From the NCBI RefSeq assembly GCF_003515065.1, contig NZ_QXGH01000033.1, forward strand, positions 42,716 to 106,715: a DNA stretch of 64,000 nt. The letters are read 5' to 3'. Below the pieces are notes generated by a model, which saw only the letters and a list, made by a program, of their open reading frames with translations, did not search any database and was not told the DNA's origin. The DNA comes from Nocardioides immobilis (GTDB lineage Bacteria; Actinomycetota; Actinomycetes; Propionibacteriales; Nocardioidaceae). The translations under genes were made by a program, and so were the position numbers. Shown one piece after another: positions 39,829 through 48,792 of the stretch; the stretch's first letter is position 1, and every line of letters begins with the position of its first letter.

Positions 39829-40962
39829 GTGTCCGGACCCAACACCGATTACGACCCCGTGGAGGTTGCTGCCGTGCAGCCGGAAGAGGTCGATGCGGCC
39901 CGAGAGGCGGCTCTCGCCGCGATCGCCGCAGCCGCCGACCTGGAGGATCTGAAGCGGGTCCGGACCGAGCACACCGGCGACCGTTCGCCGCTCGCGCTCG
40001 CCAACCGGGAGATCGGTGCGCTGCCCCCGCAGGCCCGCAAGGAGGCGGGCCAGCGGGTCGGCCGCGCCCGGGGTGAGGTCAACCAGGCCCTCGCCGCCCG
40101 GCAGGAGGTGCTCGAGGCCGAGCACGCGGCGCGGATCCTGGTGGAGGAGACGGTCGACGTCACCCTCCCGACCGACCGGCTCCCCATCGGCGCGCGGCAC
40201 CCGATCACGACCGGGGCCGAGCTGATCGCCGACATCTTCGTGGCGATGGGCTGGGAGGTGGCCGAGGGCCCGGTCATCGAGGCCGAGTGGCTCAACTTCG
40301 ACGCGCTCAACCTCGACGCCGACCACCCGGCCCGCACGATGCAGGACACGTTCTGGACCGCCTCGTCCGACCGCACCGGCCCGGCCGACGACGTCCACGG
40401 AGCCGGCACCGGTGTGGTGCTGCGGACCCAGACCTCCCCGGTGCAGGCCCGGACCATGCTCACCCAGGAGCCGCCGATCTACGTGGTCGCGCCCGGCCGG
40501 GTGTTCCGCACCGACGAGTACGACGCCACGCACAGCCCGATGTTCCACCAGGTCGAGGGTCTCGCCGTCGACGAGGGCATCACGATGGCGCACCTCAAGG
40601 GCACGCTCGACCACTTCGCCACCCAGATGTTCGGCGAGGGCGTCACGACCCGGTTCCGTCCGTCGTACTTCCCGTTCACCGAGCCCTCTGCCGAGGTCGA
40701 CCTCAAGTGCTTCGTCTGCAGGGGCGTGGACTCCGCGTCGTGCCGCACCTGCAGGGGCGAGGGCTGGATCGAGTGGGGCGGCTGCGGTGTCGTGAATCCG
40801 CGGGTGCTCATCGCCTGCGGCGTCGACGCCGAGCGCTACACCGGCTTCGCCTTCGGCATGGGCATCGACCGGACCCTGATGTTCCGGCACGGTCTCGAGG
40901 ACCTGCGCGCGCTCTTCGAGGGCGACGTCCGTTTCACCACTGCCTTCGGAAGCGAGCTCTAG
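39829..40962 (+). CDS. pheS: Phenylalanyl-tRNA synthetase alpha subunit
   Basis: A 377-residue class II synthetase subunit. An N-terminal coiled coil (about 15-100) binds tRNA. The catalytic core has PLPTDRLPIGARHPI-type entry sequence, DTFWT, LLRTQTSPVQARTM (motif 2 region), FRTDEYDATHSPMFHQVEGL, and motif 3 FGMGIDRTLM. Cysteines in CFVCRGVDSASCRTCRGEGW are usual for actinobacterial PheS. Works as an alpha2-beta2 tetramer with PheT, encoded six bases downstream. Confidence 0.96.
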   Translation: MSGPNTDYDPVEVAAVQPEEVDAAREAALAAIAAAADLEDLKRVRTEHTGDRSPLALANREIGALPPQARKEAGQRVGRARGEVNQALAARQEVLEAEHAARILVEETVDVTLPTDRLPIGARHPITTGAELIADIFVAMGWEVAEGPVIEAEWLNFDALNLDADHPARTMQDTFWTASSDRTGPADDVHGAGTGVVLRTQTSPVQARTMLTQEPPIYVVAPGRVFRTDEYDATHSPMFHQVEGLAVDEGITMAHLKGTLDHFATQMFGEGVTTRFRPSYFPFTEPSAEVDLKCFVCRGVDSASCRTCRGEGWIEWGGCGVVNPRVLIACGVDAERYTGFAFGMGIDRTLMFRHGLEDLRALFEGDVRFTTAFGSEL

Positions 40963-40967
40963 GACCC

Positions 40968-43451
40968 ATGAAGGCCCCACTCTCCTGGATCAAGGAGTAC
41001 GTCGACCTGCCGGCCGAGGTCACGACCGAGCAGCTCACCGACCGGCTGACCGACCTCGGGCTCAAGCTCGAGGCGATCCACAGCGCAGCCGACGCCATCA
41101 CCGGCCCGCTCGTCGTCGGCAAGGTCCTGACGATGGACCCCGAGCCGCAGAAGAACGGCAAGACGATCAACTGGTGCACCGTCGACGTCGGCGCCGCCAA
41201 CGGCTCCGGCGAACCGCAGGGCATCGTCTGCGGCGCCCACAACTTCGAGCCGGGCGACCTGGTGGTCGTGATCCTGCCGGGTGGCGTCCTCCCGGGGAAC
41301 TTCCAGATCTCCGCTCGGAAGACCTACGGCCACCTCTCCGCGGGCATGATCTGCTCCGCCGCGGAGCTGGGCCTGGGCGACGACCACGACGGCATCATCG
41401 TGCTTCCTCCCGACGCCGGTAAGCCAGGCGACGACGCCTTCGACGCGCTCGGCCTCCGCGAGGAGGTCATCGAGTTCGAGATCAACCCGGACCGCGCCTA
41501 CGGGCTGTCCCTGCGTGGCATCGCCCGGGAGGCGGCACTGGCCTTCGGTGCGCCGTACCACGACCCGGCGCTGCGCGAGACGCCCTCGTCGAACGGTGAG
41601 GGCTACTCGGTGCTCGTCGACGACCCGGCGGGCTGCCCGGTCTTCGTCGCGCGCACGGTGACCGGGTTCGACCCCGCGGCGCCGACCCCCGCCTGGATGG
41701 TCGAGCGGCTCACCCACGCCGGCATGCGCCCGATCTCGCTCGCCGTCGACATCACCAACTACGTCATGCTCGAGACCGGTCGGCCGATCCACGGCTACGA
41801 CCTCGACAAGCTGCAGGGCGCGATCCGGGTCCGGCGCGCGAACGAGGGCGAGCGGATGACCACCCTCGACGGCGCCGAGCGCACGCTGTCGCCCGAGGAC
41901 CTCGTCGTCACCGACGACTCGGGCATCATCGGCCTCGGCGGCGTGATGGGTGGTGAGACCACCGAGATGTCGGAGACGACCACCAACGTGCTGATCGAAG
42001 CTGCGCACTGGGACGCGGTCTCGATGTTCCGCACGGGCAAGCGCCACAAGATCAGCTCGGAGGCCGGCAAGCGCAACGAGCGCGGCGTCGACCCGACGAT
42101 CTGTGCGGCCGCGGCCGACCGGGTCGTGGAGCTCCTGGTCCAGCTCGGGCGCGGTACGGCGGAGCTCGGCGTCACCGTGTTCGGCACGCCGCCGGAGCAG
42201 CCGCCGATCCGGATCGGCTACGACCTGCCCGCCCGCATCAGCGGCATCGACATCGACGCGGGCACCGTGGTCGACAACCTGAAGGCGATCGGAGCTGCCG
42301 TCGACGCCGACGCGGACGGCGTCACCGTGACCCCGCCGCCCTGGCGGCCTGACATCACCGACCCGTTCGACCTGGTCGAGGAGGTCGTCCGGATCGTCGG
42401 CTACGACCAGGTGCCGTCGGTGCTCCCTCGAGAGGCGGCCGGCCGCGGGCTGACCCGCACCCAGAAGCTGCGCCGCCGGATCGGCCGCACCCTGGCCGGT
42501 GCGGGCTGCGTCGAGGTCGTCAGCTTCCCGTTCGTCGGCGCCGCGACCTTCGACGCGCTCGGCCTGCCCGCGGACGACGTACGACGGCAGACCGTTCCGT
42601 TGGCCAACCCGATGTCCGCGGAGGAGCCGGCCTACACGACGACGCTGCTTCCGGGCGTCCTCAAGGCGGCGGCACGCAACATCGGCCGCGGTGCGCCGGG
42701 GGTGGCGCTCTTCGAGACCGGCACCGTCGCGTTCCCTGTCGACCGGGGCCCGGCACCGATCTACGGCGTCGACCGCCGACCGGACGAGGCCGACCTGCAG
42801 AAGCTCTTCGACGCGCTGCCCCGGCAGCCGCTGCACCTGGCGGTCGTGCTGGCCGGCGAGCGTGAGCGGGCCGGGTGGTGGGGAGCGGGCCGCGCGGCCG
42901 GCTGGTCCGACGCGGTCGGGCTGGTACGTCGCCTCGCCACCGAGCTCGGCGTCACCGTCGAGGTCCGGCGGGCCACGACGATGCCGTGGCACCCGGGGCG
43001 TTGCGCGGTGTTCCTCGTCGACGGCGTCGAGCTCGGCCACGCCGGCGAGCTGCACCCGAACGTCTGTGCGGAGCTCGGGCTGCCGGCCCGGAGCGCCGCC
43101 GCCGAGATCGACCTCGACCTGCTCATGGCCCACGCGACGGTCGTGGCGACGGGGCCGGCGTTCTCGTCGTTCCCGCTGGCCAAGGAGGACGTCGCGCTCG
43201 TCGTCGCCGACGACGTCGCCGCCACCACCGTCGAGACCGCCCTCCGCGAGGGCGCCGGCGGGCTTCTCGAGTCGGTACGGCTGTTCGACGTCTACACCGG
43301 CGAGCAGATCGGGGAGGGCAAGAAGTCGCTGGCGTTCGCCCTGCGCTTCCGGGCTCCGGACCGGACCCTGACCGAGGCGGAGACCAGCGCTGCGCGTGAT
43401 GCGGCCGTGGCCCGGGCCGCCGAGGTCGTCGGCGCCGTCCAGCGCTCCTGA
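40968..43451 (+). CDS. pheT: Phenylalanyl-tRNA synthetase beta subunit
   Basis: An 827-residue beta subunit: N-terminal MKAPLSWIKEYVDLP, EMAP-II-like tRNA-binding domain (about 40-155), B3/B4 editing domain (about 215-390), B5 domain (about 405-480, RISGIDIDAGTV), the pseudo-catalytic core, and C-terminal ferredoxin-fold anticodon-binding domain (about 730-825, FSSFPLAKEDVALVV). ATG 40968 follows the pheS stop by five bases. Full family length. Confidence 0.96.
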   Translation: MKAPLSWIKEYVDLPAEVTTEQLTDRLTDLGLKLEAIHSAADAITGPLVVGKVLTMDPEPQKNGKTINWCTVDVGAANGSGEPQGIVCGAHNFEPGDLVVVILPGGVLPGNFQISARKTYGHLSAGMICSAAELGLGDDHDGIIVLPPDAGKPGDDAFDALGLREEVIEFEINPDRAYGLSLRGIAREAALAFGAPYHDPALRETPSSNGEGYSVLVDDPAGCPVFVARTVTGFDPAAPTPAWMVERLTHAGMRPISLAVDITNYVMLETGRPIHGYDLDKLQGAIRVRRANEGERMTTLDGAERTLSPEDLVVTDDSGIIGLGGVMGGETTEMSETTTNVLIEAAHWDAVSMFRTGKRHKISSEAGKRNERGVDPTICAAAADRVVELLVQLGRGTAELGVTVFGTPPEQPPIRIGYDLPARISGIDIDAGTVVDNLKAIGAAVDADADGVTVTPPPWRPDITDPFDLVEEVVRIVGYDQVPSVLPREAAGRGLTRTQKLRRRIGRTLAGAGCVEVVSFPFVGAATFDALGLPADDVRRQTVPLANPMSAEEPAYTTTLLPGVLKAAARNIGRGAPGVALFETGTVAFPVDRGPAPIYGVDRRPDEADLQKLFDALPRQPLHLAVVLAGERERAGWWGAGRAAGWSDAVGLVRRLATELGVTVEVRRATTMPWHPGRCAVFLVDGVELGHAGELHPNVCAELGLPARSAAAEIDLDLLMAHATVVATGPAFSSFPLAKEDVALVVADDVAATTVETALREGAGGLLESVRLFDVYTGEQIGEGKKSLAFALRFRAPDRTLTEAETSAARDAAVARAAEVVGAVQRS

Positions 43452-43512
43452 CCCGGCGGTACCTCCGGAAGGTCGATGACGCAGCCGCCGCGCGCCTGAC
43501 AGGATGTGCGGC

Positions 43513-45198
43513 ATGGCCCTCCACGACTCCCTGCGCGAGCTGGTGACCGTTCGTGGTCCCGGTGTCGTCGACGAGGCAGAGGAGCTCCGCGGCGCCCTCG
43601 ACGACTTCCTGGCCGAGGACGAGGCGACGCTGGGGGAGCTGAACCTGCTCGTCGACGCGGTACGGCTGGGGGCGCTCCGGCGGGTGCTCGACGTCATGGA
43701 CCACGGCGCCGAGCCCGAGGCCGCCATCCGCGAGGCCGGCGGCGCACTGGCGCGCGACCGCGGCACCGACGATCCGACGCGGTCCTGCTGGGCACTGGCG
43801 ACGCTCGGCTTCGCGCTCGGCAAGGTCGACGAGTCGATGGTGCGGATGTTCCGCGGCGATGCGGGCACGATGCCGGCCCCGCACCCGCCGACGGGTCCGC
43901 ACGGACGGGCGCCAGAGGCGGCCCCGTCCGGCCCGGCCGACTTCTCGACGGCCGATCGTCCGCCGACCCGGGTGATCTCCGAGGAGGCGCCGGCCTCCTC
44001 CCAGCCGACTCCACCGCCGATCGGCTCCCAGCCGACGCCGCCCCCGATCGGCTCCCAGCCGACGCCGCCCCCGCTGCCGATCTCGGTCCAGCCGCCGGCG
44101 CCCACCGTCGAGATCCACGCGCCGCCGCCCCCGCCCAAGTACGTCGGGCCCGTGCCGCCGGTGATCCCCGAGGAGAAGAAGCCCAGCCGGGCCGGCAGCT
44201 ACGTGCTGGTCGTGCTGGTCGCGCTGTTGCTGGGCGGCTTGGTCGCGGCCGGTTACATCCTGCTGCGCTCCGATGGCGACGACGACCCGACGGCGTCCGA
44301 CGGCCCGACCACGGCAGTCGGCTCCGACAACTCCGGCACCAGCGGACAGGTCGAGGAGAAGAAGCCGGTGCCGAAGGACGCGATGCTGGTGCCTTACGTC
44401 GAGAACGACGTGTCCCGGATCTTCCAGGTCGACGCCACCACCGGACGATCCAAGCCCCTGACGCCGGAGGGCGTCGATGCGAAGCTGCCGACCATCTCGC
44501 CCGACCGCACCACGATGACCTACCAGGTCGGACAGTCGCCGACGGCCGTGATGGCCGTCGACCTGGCGACCGGCGAGCAGCGTGCGTTGTTCGACCCTGA
44601 CGGGCCCTGCGGACGAGCCGGCCGACCCGCCTGGAGCCCGGACGGCAGCCGTCTCGTCACGCTGTGCGATCCCGACGGCGATGGGGAGACCGACGGGATC
44701 TGGCAGGCCAACGCCGACGGCAGCGGAGTCACCGGACCGGTGGTCGACAACCCCGAGGTCGGCGGCTCGCCGACCTGGATCTCGGCCACCGAGTTCGTGT
44801 ACGGCGTCGATGATCCCGACACCGACACGACGTACTGGCGGACAGACGTCGAGGGCGGCAGCGGCGTGCAGCTGCCGATGGACATCGAAGGGCACCTCAG
44901 CCACATCGACTGGTCGTCGGAGGCTGGGCGGTTCCTGGTCCTGGCGTCGCCGGGCAATGAGGAGGAGGGCGCGATCTGGACCGTGGACGCCGACGGCCTG
45001 GACCCCGTGCTGGTCGGCGAGGGGCCGTTCGCCCATCCCGTCTGGTCGCCGGACGGGGACGCCATCGCCGCGACTCTCAGGAACGAGTCCGTGCTGGAGG
45101 TGCTGGTCGCGGTCCCGCTCGACGACCCCGCGAACCCCGTGGTCGTCCCGAGCCCGCCGCCGGGCGAGGTCGGGATCCCCGTGTGGGGCACCCGCTGA
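43513..45198 (+). CDS. Membrane-anchored PD40/TolB-like beta-propeller protein
   Basis: A 561-residue protein with four parts: a cytoplasmic helical N-terminal region (about 1-120), a proline-rich linker with three SQPTPPPIG copies (163-189), one transmembrane helix (about 229-251, SYVLVVLVALLLGGLVAAGY), and an extracytoplasmic PD40/WD40-like propeller with repeated SPDG blades (WSPDGSRLVTLCDPDGDG, WSPDGDAIAATL). It probably binds a ligand or protein outside the membrane and reports inside, but the function is unknown. ATG 43513 is chosen: a weak -10 (CAGGAT, 43500-43505) lies seven bases upstream; ATG 43504 is also in frame. Confidence 0.75.
   Translation: MALHDSLRELVTVRGPGVVDEAEELRGALDDFLAEDEATLGELNLLVDAVRLGALRRVLDVMDHGAEPEAAIREAGGALARDRGTDDPTRSCWALATLGFALGKVDESMVRMFRGDAGTMPAPHPPTGPHGRAPEAAPSGPADFSTADRPPTRVISEEAPASSQPTPPPIGSQPTPPPIGSQPTPPPLPISVQPPAPTVEIHAPPPPPKYVGPVPPVIPEEKKPSRAGSYVLVVLVALLLGGLVAAGYILLRSDGDDDPTASDGPTTAVGSDNSGTSGQVEEKKPVPKDAMLVPYVENDVSRIFQVDATTGRSKPLTPEGVDAKLPTISPDRTTMTYQVGQSPTAVMAVDLATGEQRALFDPDGPCGRAGRPAWSPDGSRLVTLCDPDGDGETDGIWQANADGSGVTGPVVDNPEVGGSPTWISATEFVYGVDDPDTDTTYWRTDVEGGSGVQLPMDIEGHLSHIDWSSEAGRFLVLASPGNEEEGAIWTVDADGLDPVLVGEGPFAHPVWSPDGDAIAATLRNESVLEVLVAVPLDDPANPVVVPSPPPGEVGIPVWGTR
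43999..44079 (+). repeat. Three 27-bp coding repeats
   Basis: Three 27-bp units encoding SQPTPPPIG, SQPTPPPIG and SQPTPPPLP in the linker of the propeller protein. Copies two and three are nearly identical in DNA, so the linker length may vary between strains. Confidence 0.85.
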
Positions 45199-45216
45199 CT
45201 CAGCGGTCGCGATCGG

Positions 45217-45843
45217 TCACTGCTGGAGGTACCGCTCGATCGTCTGCCGTCCGAAGGCCACGATCCGCTCAGCCGGGAAGGTCTCGGGCTCCGCGAGCAC
45301 GAGCCGGCCGGCGTCCCAGAACAACGCGAAGAGGGCCCGGGCCAGCATCTCCACGTCGGTCGCCGGGTCGAGACCGTCCGTCATCGCCCACCGGATGATC
45401 TGCTCGAACGCCCCGATCACCAGCTTCTGACCAGCCGCGACGCGCGCGCGGAACTCCGGCGTGCTGGAGTCGACCAGCGAGAAGATCGCCTGCCAACGCT
45501 CCGGCGCCTCCCGCACCGCGCTGAGGAACTTCGCCAGTGACTCGATCGCGACTTCGGCGGGTGAGCCGCCGTCCATCGCGGGGAGGACCGTGGCCAGCTG
45601 CGCGAGGGCCGCCTGCTCCTCGCGCACGAGAGAGGCGCGGAGCAGCTCGGCGCTGTCGGCGAAGTGGCCGTAGACCACCGGCCGGGTCACTCCGGCCTCC
45701 TTGGCGACGGAGTCCATCGACACCTTGTGGACGCCCTGCTTGACGATCACCCTCAGCACGGCGTCGAGCAGTTGCTCGCGCCGTTCCTCCGGCGCCATCC
45801 GTGGCGCGTACGGGCGGGTTCTGCGCTCCACCGTGTCGGTCAT
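45217..45843 (-). CDS. TetR-family transcriptional repressor of the adjacent oxidoreductase operon
   Basis: A 208-residue TetR regulator. The helix-turn-helix region is LRVIVKQGVHKVSMDSVAKE followed by AGVTRPVVYGHFADSAELL; the rest is the ligand-binding helical domain. ATG 45843 was chosen for the strong GAGGAG upstream; extending further upstream would run through the operator. Divergent from the monooxygenase operon with a 28-bp palindrome between them, so it very likely represses that operon until a substrate-like ligand binds. Convergent with the propeller gene. Confidence 0.92.
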   Translation of the reverse strand: MTDTVERRTRPYAPRMAPEERREQLLDAVLRVIVKQGVHKVSMDSVAKEAGVTRPVVYGHFADSAELLRASLVREEQAALAQLATVLPAMDGGSPAEVAIESLAKFLSAVREAPERWQAIFSLVDSSTPEFRARVAAGQKLVIGAFEQIIRWAMTDGLDPATDVEMLARALFALFWDAGRLVLAEPETFPAERIVAFGRQTIERYLQQ

Positions 45844-45899
45844 CACTCGTCTCCTCGCTCGATCGGCTCTTGACAGCACGATCGCTTCTGCCGCAATCT

Positions 45900-45927
45900 T
45901 ACACATACTGTAACTACAGTCAGTGTA
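45900..45927. promoter_or_regulatory. 28-bp palindromic operator, probable TetR site
   Basis: Left half TACACATACTGTA (45900-45912) and right half TACAGTCAGTGTA (45915-45927) match as inverted repeats at 11 of 13 positions around AC, with the core ACTGTA-AC-TACAGT perfect. It lies 57 bases from the TetR start and 17 bases before ATG 45944, overlapping where RNA polymerase would bind for the operon. Confidence 0.85.
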
Positions 45928-45943
45928 GGAAATGGAGAAGCCC

Positions 45944-47242
45944 ATGACGATCGTGGACCGCAGTGACCGCGTCTGCGTGATCGGCGCGGGGTACACCGGC
46001 AACGGGCTGGCGTACGCGCTGAAGCAGGCCGGGATCGCCTACGACCAGCTCGAGGCGACCAACCGGATCGGTGGGAACTGGTCGCACGGCGTCTACGACT
46101 CCACGCACCTGATCAGCTCCAAGAGCTCCACCCAGTACGTCGAGCTCCCGATGTCGGAGGACTACCCGACCTTCCCGAGCGCGGCGCAGATGCTGGCCTA
46201 CCTGGAGTCCTACGTCGACCACTTCGGTCTCACCGAGAACCTGGAGCTGGACACCGAGGTAGCGCGGGTGCGGCCGGTCGACGCCAACGGCATGGAGGGT
46301 TGGCTGGTCGAGCTCGCGACGGGCGAGGTGCGCCGCTATCGCGCGGTCGCCGTGGCCAACGGCCACTACTGGGAGCGCAACATCCCCACCTATCCCGGTG
46401 AGTTCACCGGCCGCCAGCTCCACTCCAAGGACTACAAGCGACCGGAGGACTTCGGTGAGGGTGGCAAGGTCCTCGTCGTCGGCGCCGGCAACTCGGCCAG
46501 CGACCTGGCCGTTGAAGCTGCGGCGACGTTCGGGACCGCCGACATCTCCATGCGCCGCGGCTACTGGTTCATCCCGAAGACGATCTTCGGCATTCCGTCG
46601 TCGGAGTGGGACCGCGCTTGGTTGCCGATGGGCGTGCAGCGCTTCGGGTTCAAGCAGCTGCTCCGCCTCTCCTACGGCGACTACCGCCGCTACGGGTTGC
46701 GGAAGCCGGACCACAAGCTCTTCACCAAGGACGTCACCGTCAACTCGTCCCTGATGTACGCCCTTCTCCACGGCCGGGTCCAGCCGCGACCAGAGATCGC
46801 GCGGTTCGACAGCGAGGTCGTGCACTTCAAGGACGGGAGCCAGGGCAAGTACGACACCATCGTCTGGGCGACCGGCTTCAACACCAGGTTCCCGATGCTC
46901 GACGAGTCGATGTTCGTCTGGGAGAGCGGCCAACCGCTGCTGGTCGAGCACGTCCTCGTGCCGCGCGTCGCCAACCTCTACGTCTGGGGACTGGTCGCTC
47001 CGCGGTCGGGTGCCGGCCGGATCATCTCCCACGGCGCCGCGTTCCTCGCCGAGGCGATCACGGCCCAGGAGCAGTTCGACGAGCCGCTCTCCGACGTCAT
47101 CGCCCGCTGGATCCCGGCGCAGTCGTCCATGCTGGCCGGGTCCGCCGAGATCCTCGGCAGGATCCGGCTCGCCCGCCGAGCGCTCCGTCTGCTGACCGCC
47201 CGCGCATCTCGCACCACGATCCCCGAGGAGATCTCCGCATGA
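45944..47242 (+). CDS. Flavin-containing monooxygenase (FMO type)
   Basis: A 432-residue class B flavoprotein monooxygenase. FAD Rossmann motif GAGYTG (14-19), ATNRIGGNW, the FMO fingerprint FTGRQLHSKDY (154-164, FxGxxxHxxxY) and the NADPH-binding VVGAGNSASD (178-187) are intact. The fingerprint is the FMO form rather than the strict Baeyer-Villiger form (FxGxxxHxxxWP), so N-, S- or ketone oxygenation are all possible. ATG 45944 has GGAG six bases upstream; ATG 45932 is an alternative. First gene of a tight operon with SDR, ADC-like, OYE and MBL genes. Confidence 0.9.
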   Translation: MTIVDRSDRVCVIGAGYTGNGLAYALKQAGIAYDQLEATNRIGGNWSHGVYDSTHLISSKSSTQYVELPMSEDYPTFPSAAQMLAYLESYVDHFGLTENLELDTEVARVRPVDANGMEGWLVELATGEVRRYRAVAVANGHYWERNIPTYPGEFTGRQLHSKDYKRPEDFGEGGKVLVVGAGNSASDLAVEAAATFGTADISMRRGYWFIPKTIFGIPSSEWDRAWLPMGVQRFGFKQLLRLSYGDYRRYGLRKPDHKLFTKDVTVNSSLMYALLHGRVQPRPEIARFDSEVVHFKDGSQGKYDTIVWATGFNTRFPMLDESMFVWESGQPLLVEHVLVPRVANLYVWGLVAPRSGAGRIISHGAAFLAEAITAQEQFDEPLSDVIARWIPAQSSMLAGSAEILGRIRLARRALRLLTARASRTTIPEEISA

Positions 47243-48039
47243 GCCTGCCCACCCCGTCCTCCTCCGCTCGCGCCGTTGTGACGGGCGCGTCGAGCGGCAT
47301 CGGCGAAGCGCTCGCCGAGAGCCTCGCGCGGCGTGGTCACTCGCTGACCCTCGTCGCACGCCGGCAGGACCGGCTTCGTGCCCTGGCAGACCGTCTCGCG
47401 GCTCAGTACCTCGTGACCGTCGACGTCGAGGCGTGCGACCTCAGCGATCGCGCCCACCGGGAGGCGTTGCTCGCGAAGCTGGCCCACGTCGACGTCAGCA
47501 TCCTCTGCCTCAACGCCGGGTTCGCGACGTACGGCGGACTGGCCGCACTCGATCCTGCGCGTGAGCGTGAGCAGGTCGAGCTCAACGTGACGGCTGTCCA
47601 CGACCTCACCGTGGCCCTGCTCCCGCGTCTGCTGGAGCGCGGCTCCGGCGCGATCCTGATCACCGGGTCCACCGCGGGGAACCAGCCCAGCCCGTACAAC
47701 GCGACGTACGCCGCGACCAAGGCGTTCGCCAACACGCTGGCCGAGTCGCTGCACGGCGAGCTCGCGGGCACCGGGGTGACCTGCACCCTGCTCGCCCCCG
47801 GCCCGGTGCGCACCGAGTTCGCCGAGGTCTCGCACCTCGGCAAGGTCGAGGAGATGCTGCCTGCCTTTGCCTGGGTCACCGCCGGAGAGGCCGCCGAGGC
47901 GGCCGTCCGGAGCATGGCGTCCGGCCGGCGCCGGGTCGTGCCCGGCGCGACCGCCAAGCTCCAGAACATCGGCGGCCAGCACGCGCCCCGGAGCATCTTG
48001 AACCCGATCCTGAGGAAGGTCTACGGAGGCATGCGATGA
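47239..48039 (+). CDS. Short-chain dehydrogenase/reductase
   Basis: A 266-residue classical SDR. Cofactor loop TGASSGIG (15-22), NAG (92-94), catalytic S144 region (ITGSTAG) and YxxxK with Y157 and K161 are all present. R41-R42 after strand 2 suggest NADP(H). It most likely interconverts an alcohol and ketone on the same substrate handled by the monooxygenase. Overlaps both neighbours by four bases. Confidence 0.93.
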   Translation: MSLPTPSSSARAVVTGASSGIGEALAESLARRGHSLTLVARRQDRLRALADRLAAQYLVTVDVEACDLSDRAHREALLAKLAHVDVSILCLNAGFATYGGLAALDPAREREQVELNVTAVHDLTVALLPRLLERGSGAILITGSTAGNQPSPYNATYAATKAFANTLAESLHGELAGTGVTCTLLAPGPVRTEFAEVSHLGKVEEMLPAFAWVTAGEAAEAAVRSMASGRRRVVPGATAKLQNIGGQHAPRSILNPILRKVYGGMR

Positions 48040-48791
48040 AGGACTCGAAGGAGTACGGCGTCCGCGGCGGGGTGCGGCAGCTGATGAAGCTCGCCCCGCC
48101 CCGCGGGATGCTCTACAAGGACGCGCACTACCTGGCCGCGACGGTCGAGGTCGACCCGAAGGCGATGCGGCGCTGGCTGCCGCCGACGATCAGGCTCGCC
48201 GAGCCGGCGCGCGCGGACCTGTTCTGCGCATGGTTCCCCGACTGCACCTATGGGTCCGTCTACCACGAGGCGGGCCTGTTCGTGCACATCAAGACCGCCC
48301 GCGGCACGGGCATCCACTGTCCGTGGATGATCCTGGACGACGACGTCGCCCTCATTCTCGGGCGCGAGCTCCTTGGCTACCCCAAGAAGCTCGGCTCCAT
48401 CACGTGGGACATCGACGGGGACCGGATCGAGGCAAGTGCCTCGCGACGCGGGACCAAGCTGATCAGCATGACCGGGACCCTCGGCGAACGCATCGACGAC
48501 GCTCCTCCGATCCTGGGCCGCCCGCACCGCAACGTCACCGGCACGCTCGGCTTCGCGCTTCCCCGCATCATCGGCTTCACCCCTGGGGAGCACCCCATCG
48601 AGACCCGCCGGGTCGACCTCGACCTGACCGTCGACGGCTCCGAGCGCGATCCGCTTCACCTCATGGGACTCGGCGCGGTGGTCGACGCCCGGCTGCACCG
48701 GGTCGACCTGTCGGCAGGCCGACCGCCAGTGCCGCTCCGGCCGCTCACTCCGCTGTTCTCCGTCACCCGTCTTCGACCGAGAGTGCTTTGA
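48036..48791 (+). CDS. Acetoacetate-decarboxylase-family protein
   Basis: A 251-residue member of the acetoacetate decarboxylase fold. The active-site segment GRELLGYPKKLGSI keeps E111 and the lysine pair K117-K118, equivalent to the Schiff-base lysine and its neighbour in the clostridial enzyme. The family also includes aldolase-dehydratases and enzymes of unknown role, so decarboxylation of a beta-keto acid is only one option. Overlaps the SDR by four bases; the OYE gene follows after one base. Confidence 0.88.
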   Translation: MKDSKEYGVRGGVRQLMKLAPPRGMLYKDAHYLAATVEVDPKAMRRWLPPTIRLAEPARADLFCAWFPDCTYGSVYHEAGLFVHIKTARGTGIHCPWMILDDDVALILGRELLGYPKKLGSITWDIDGDRIEASASRRGTKLISMTGTLGERIDDAPPILGRPHRNVTGTLGFALPRIIGFTPGEHPIETRRVDLDLTVDGSERDPLHLMGLGAVVDARLHRVDLSAGRPPVPLRPLTPLFSVTRLRPRVL

Positions 48792-48792
48792 C

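Noticed and set aside
45192..45206. CCGCTGA-C-TCAGCGG inverted repeat between the propeller gene and the TetR gene as a terminator
   Set aside because: The loop is a single base and the left arm lies within the coding end; it is not a convincing terminator.
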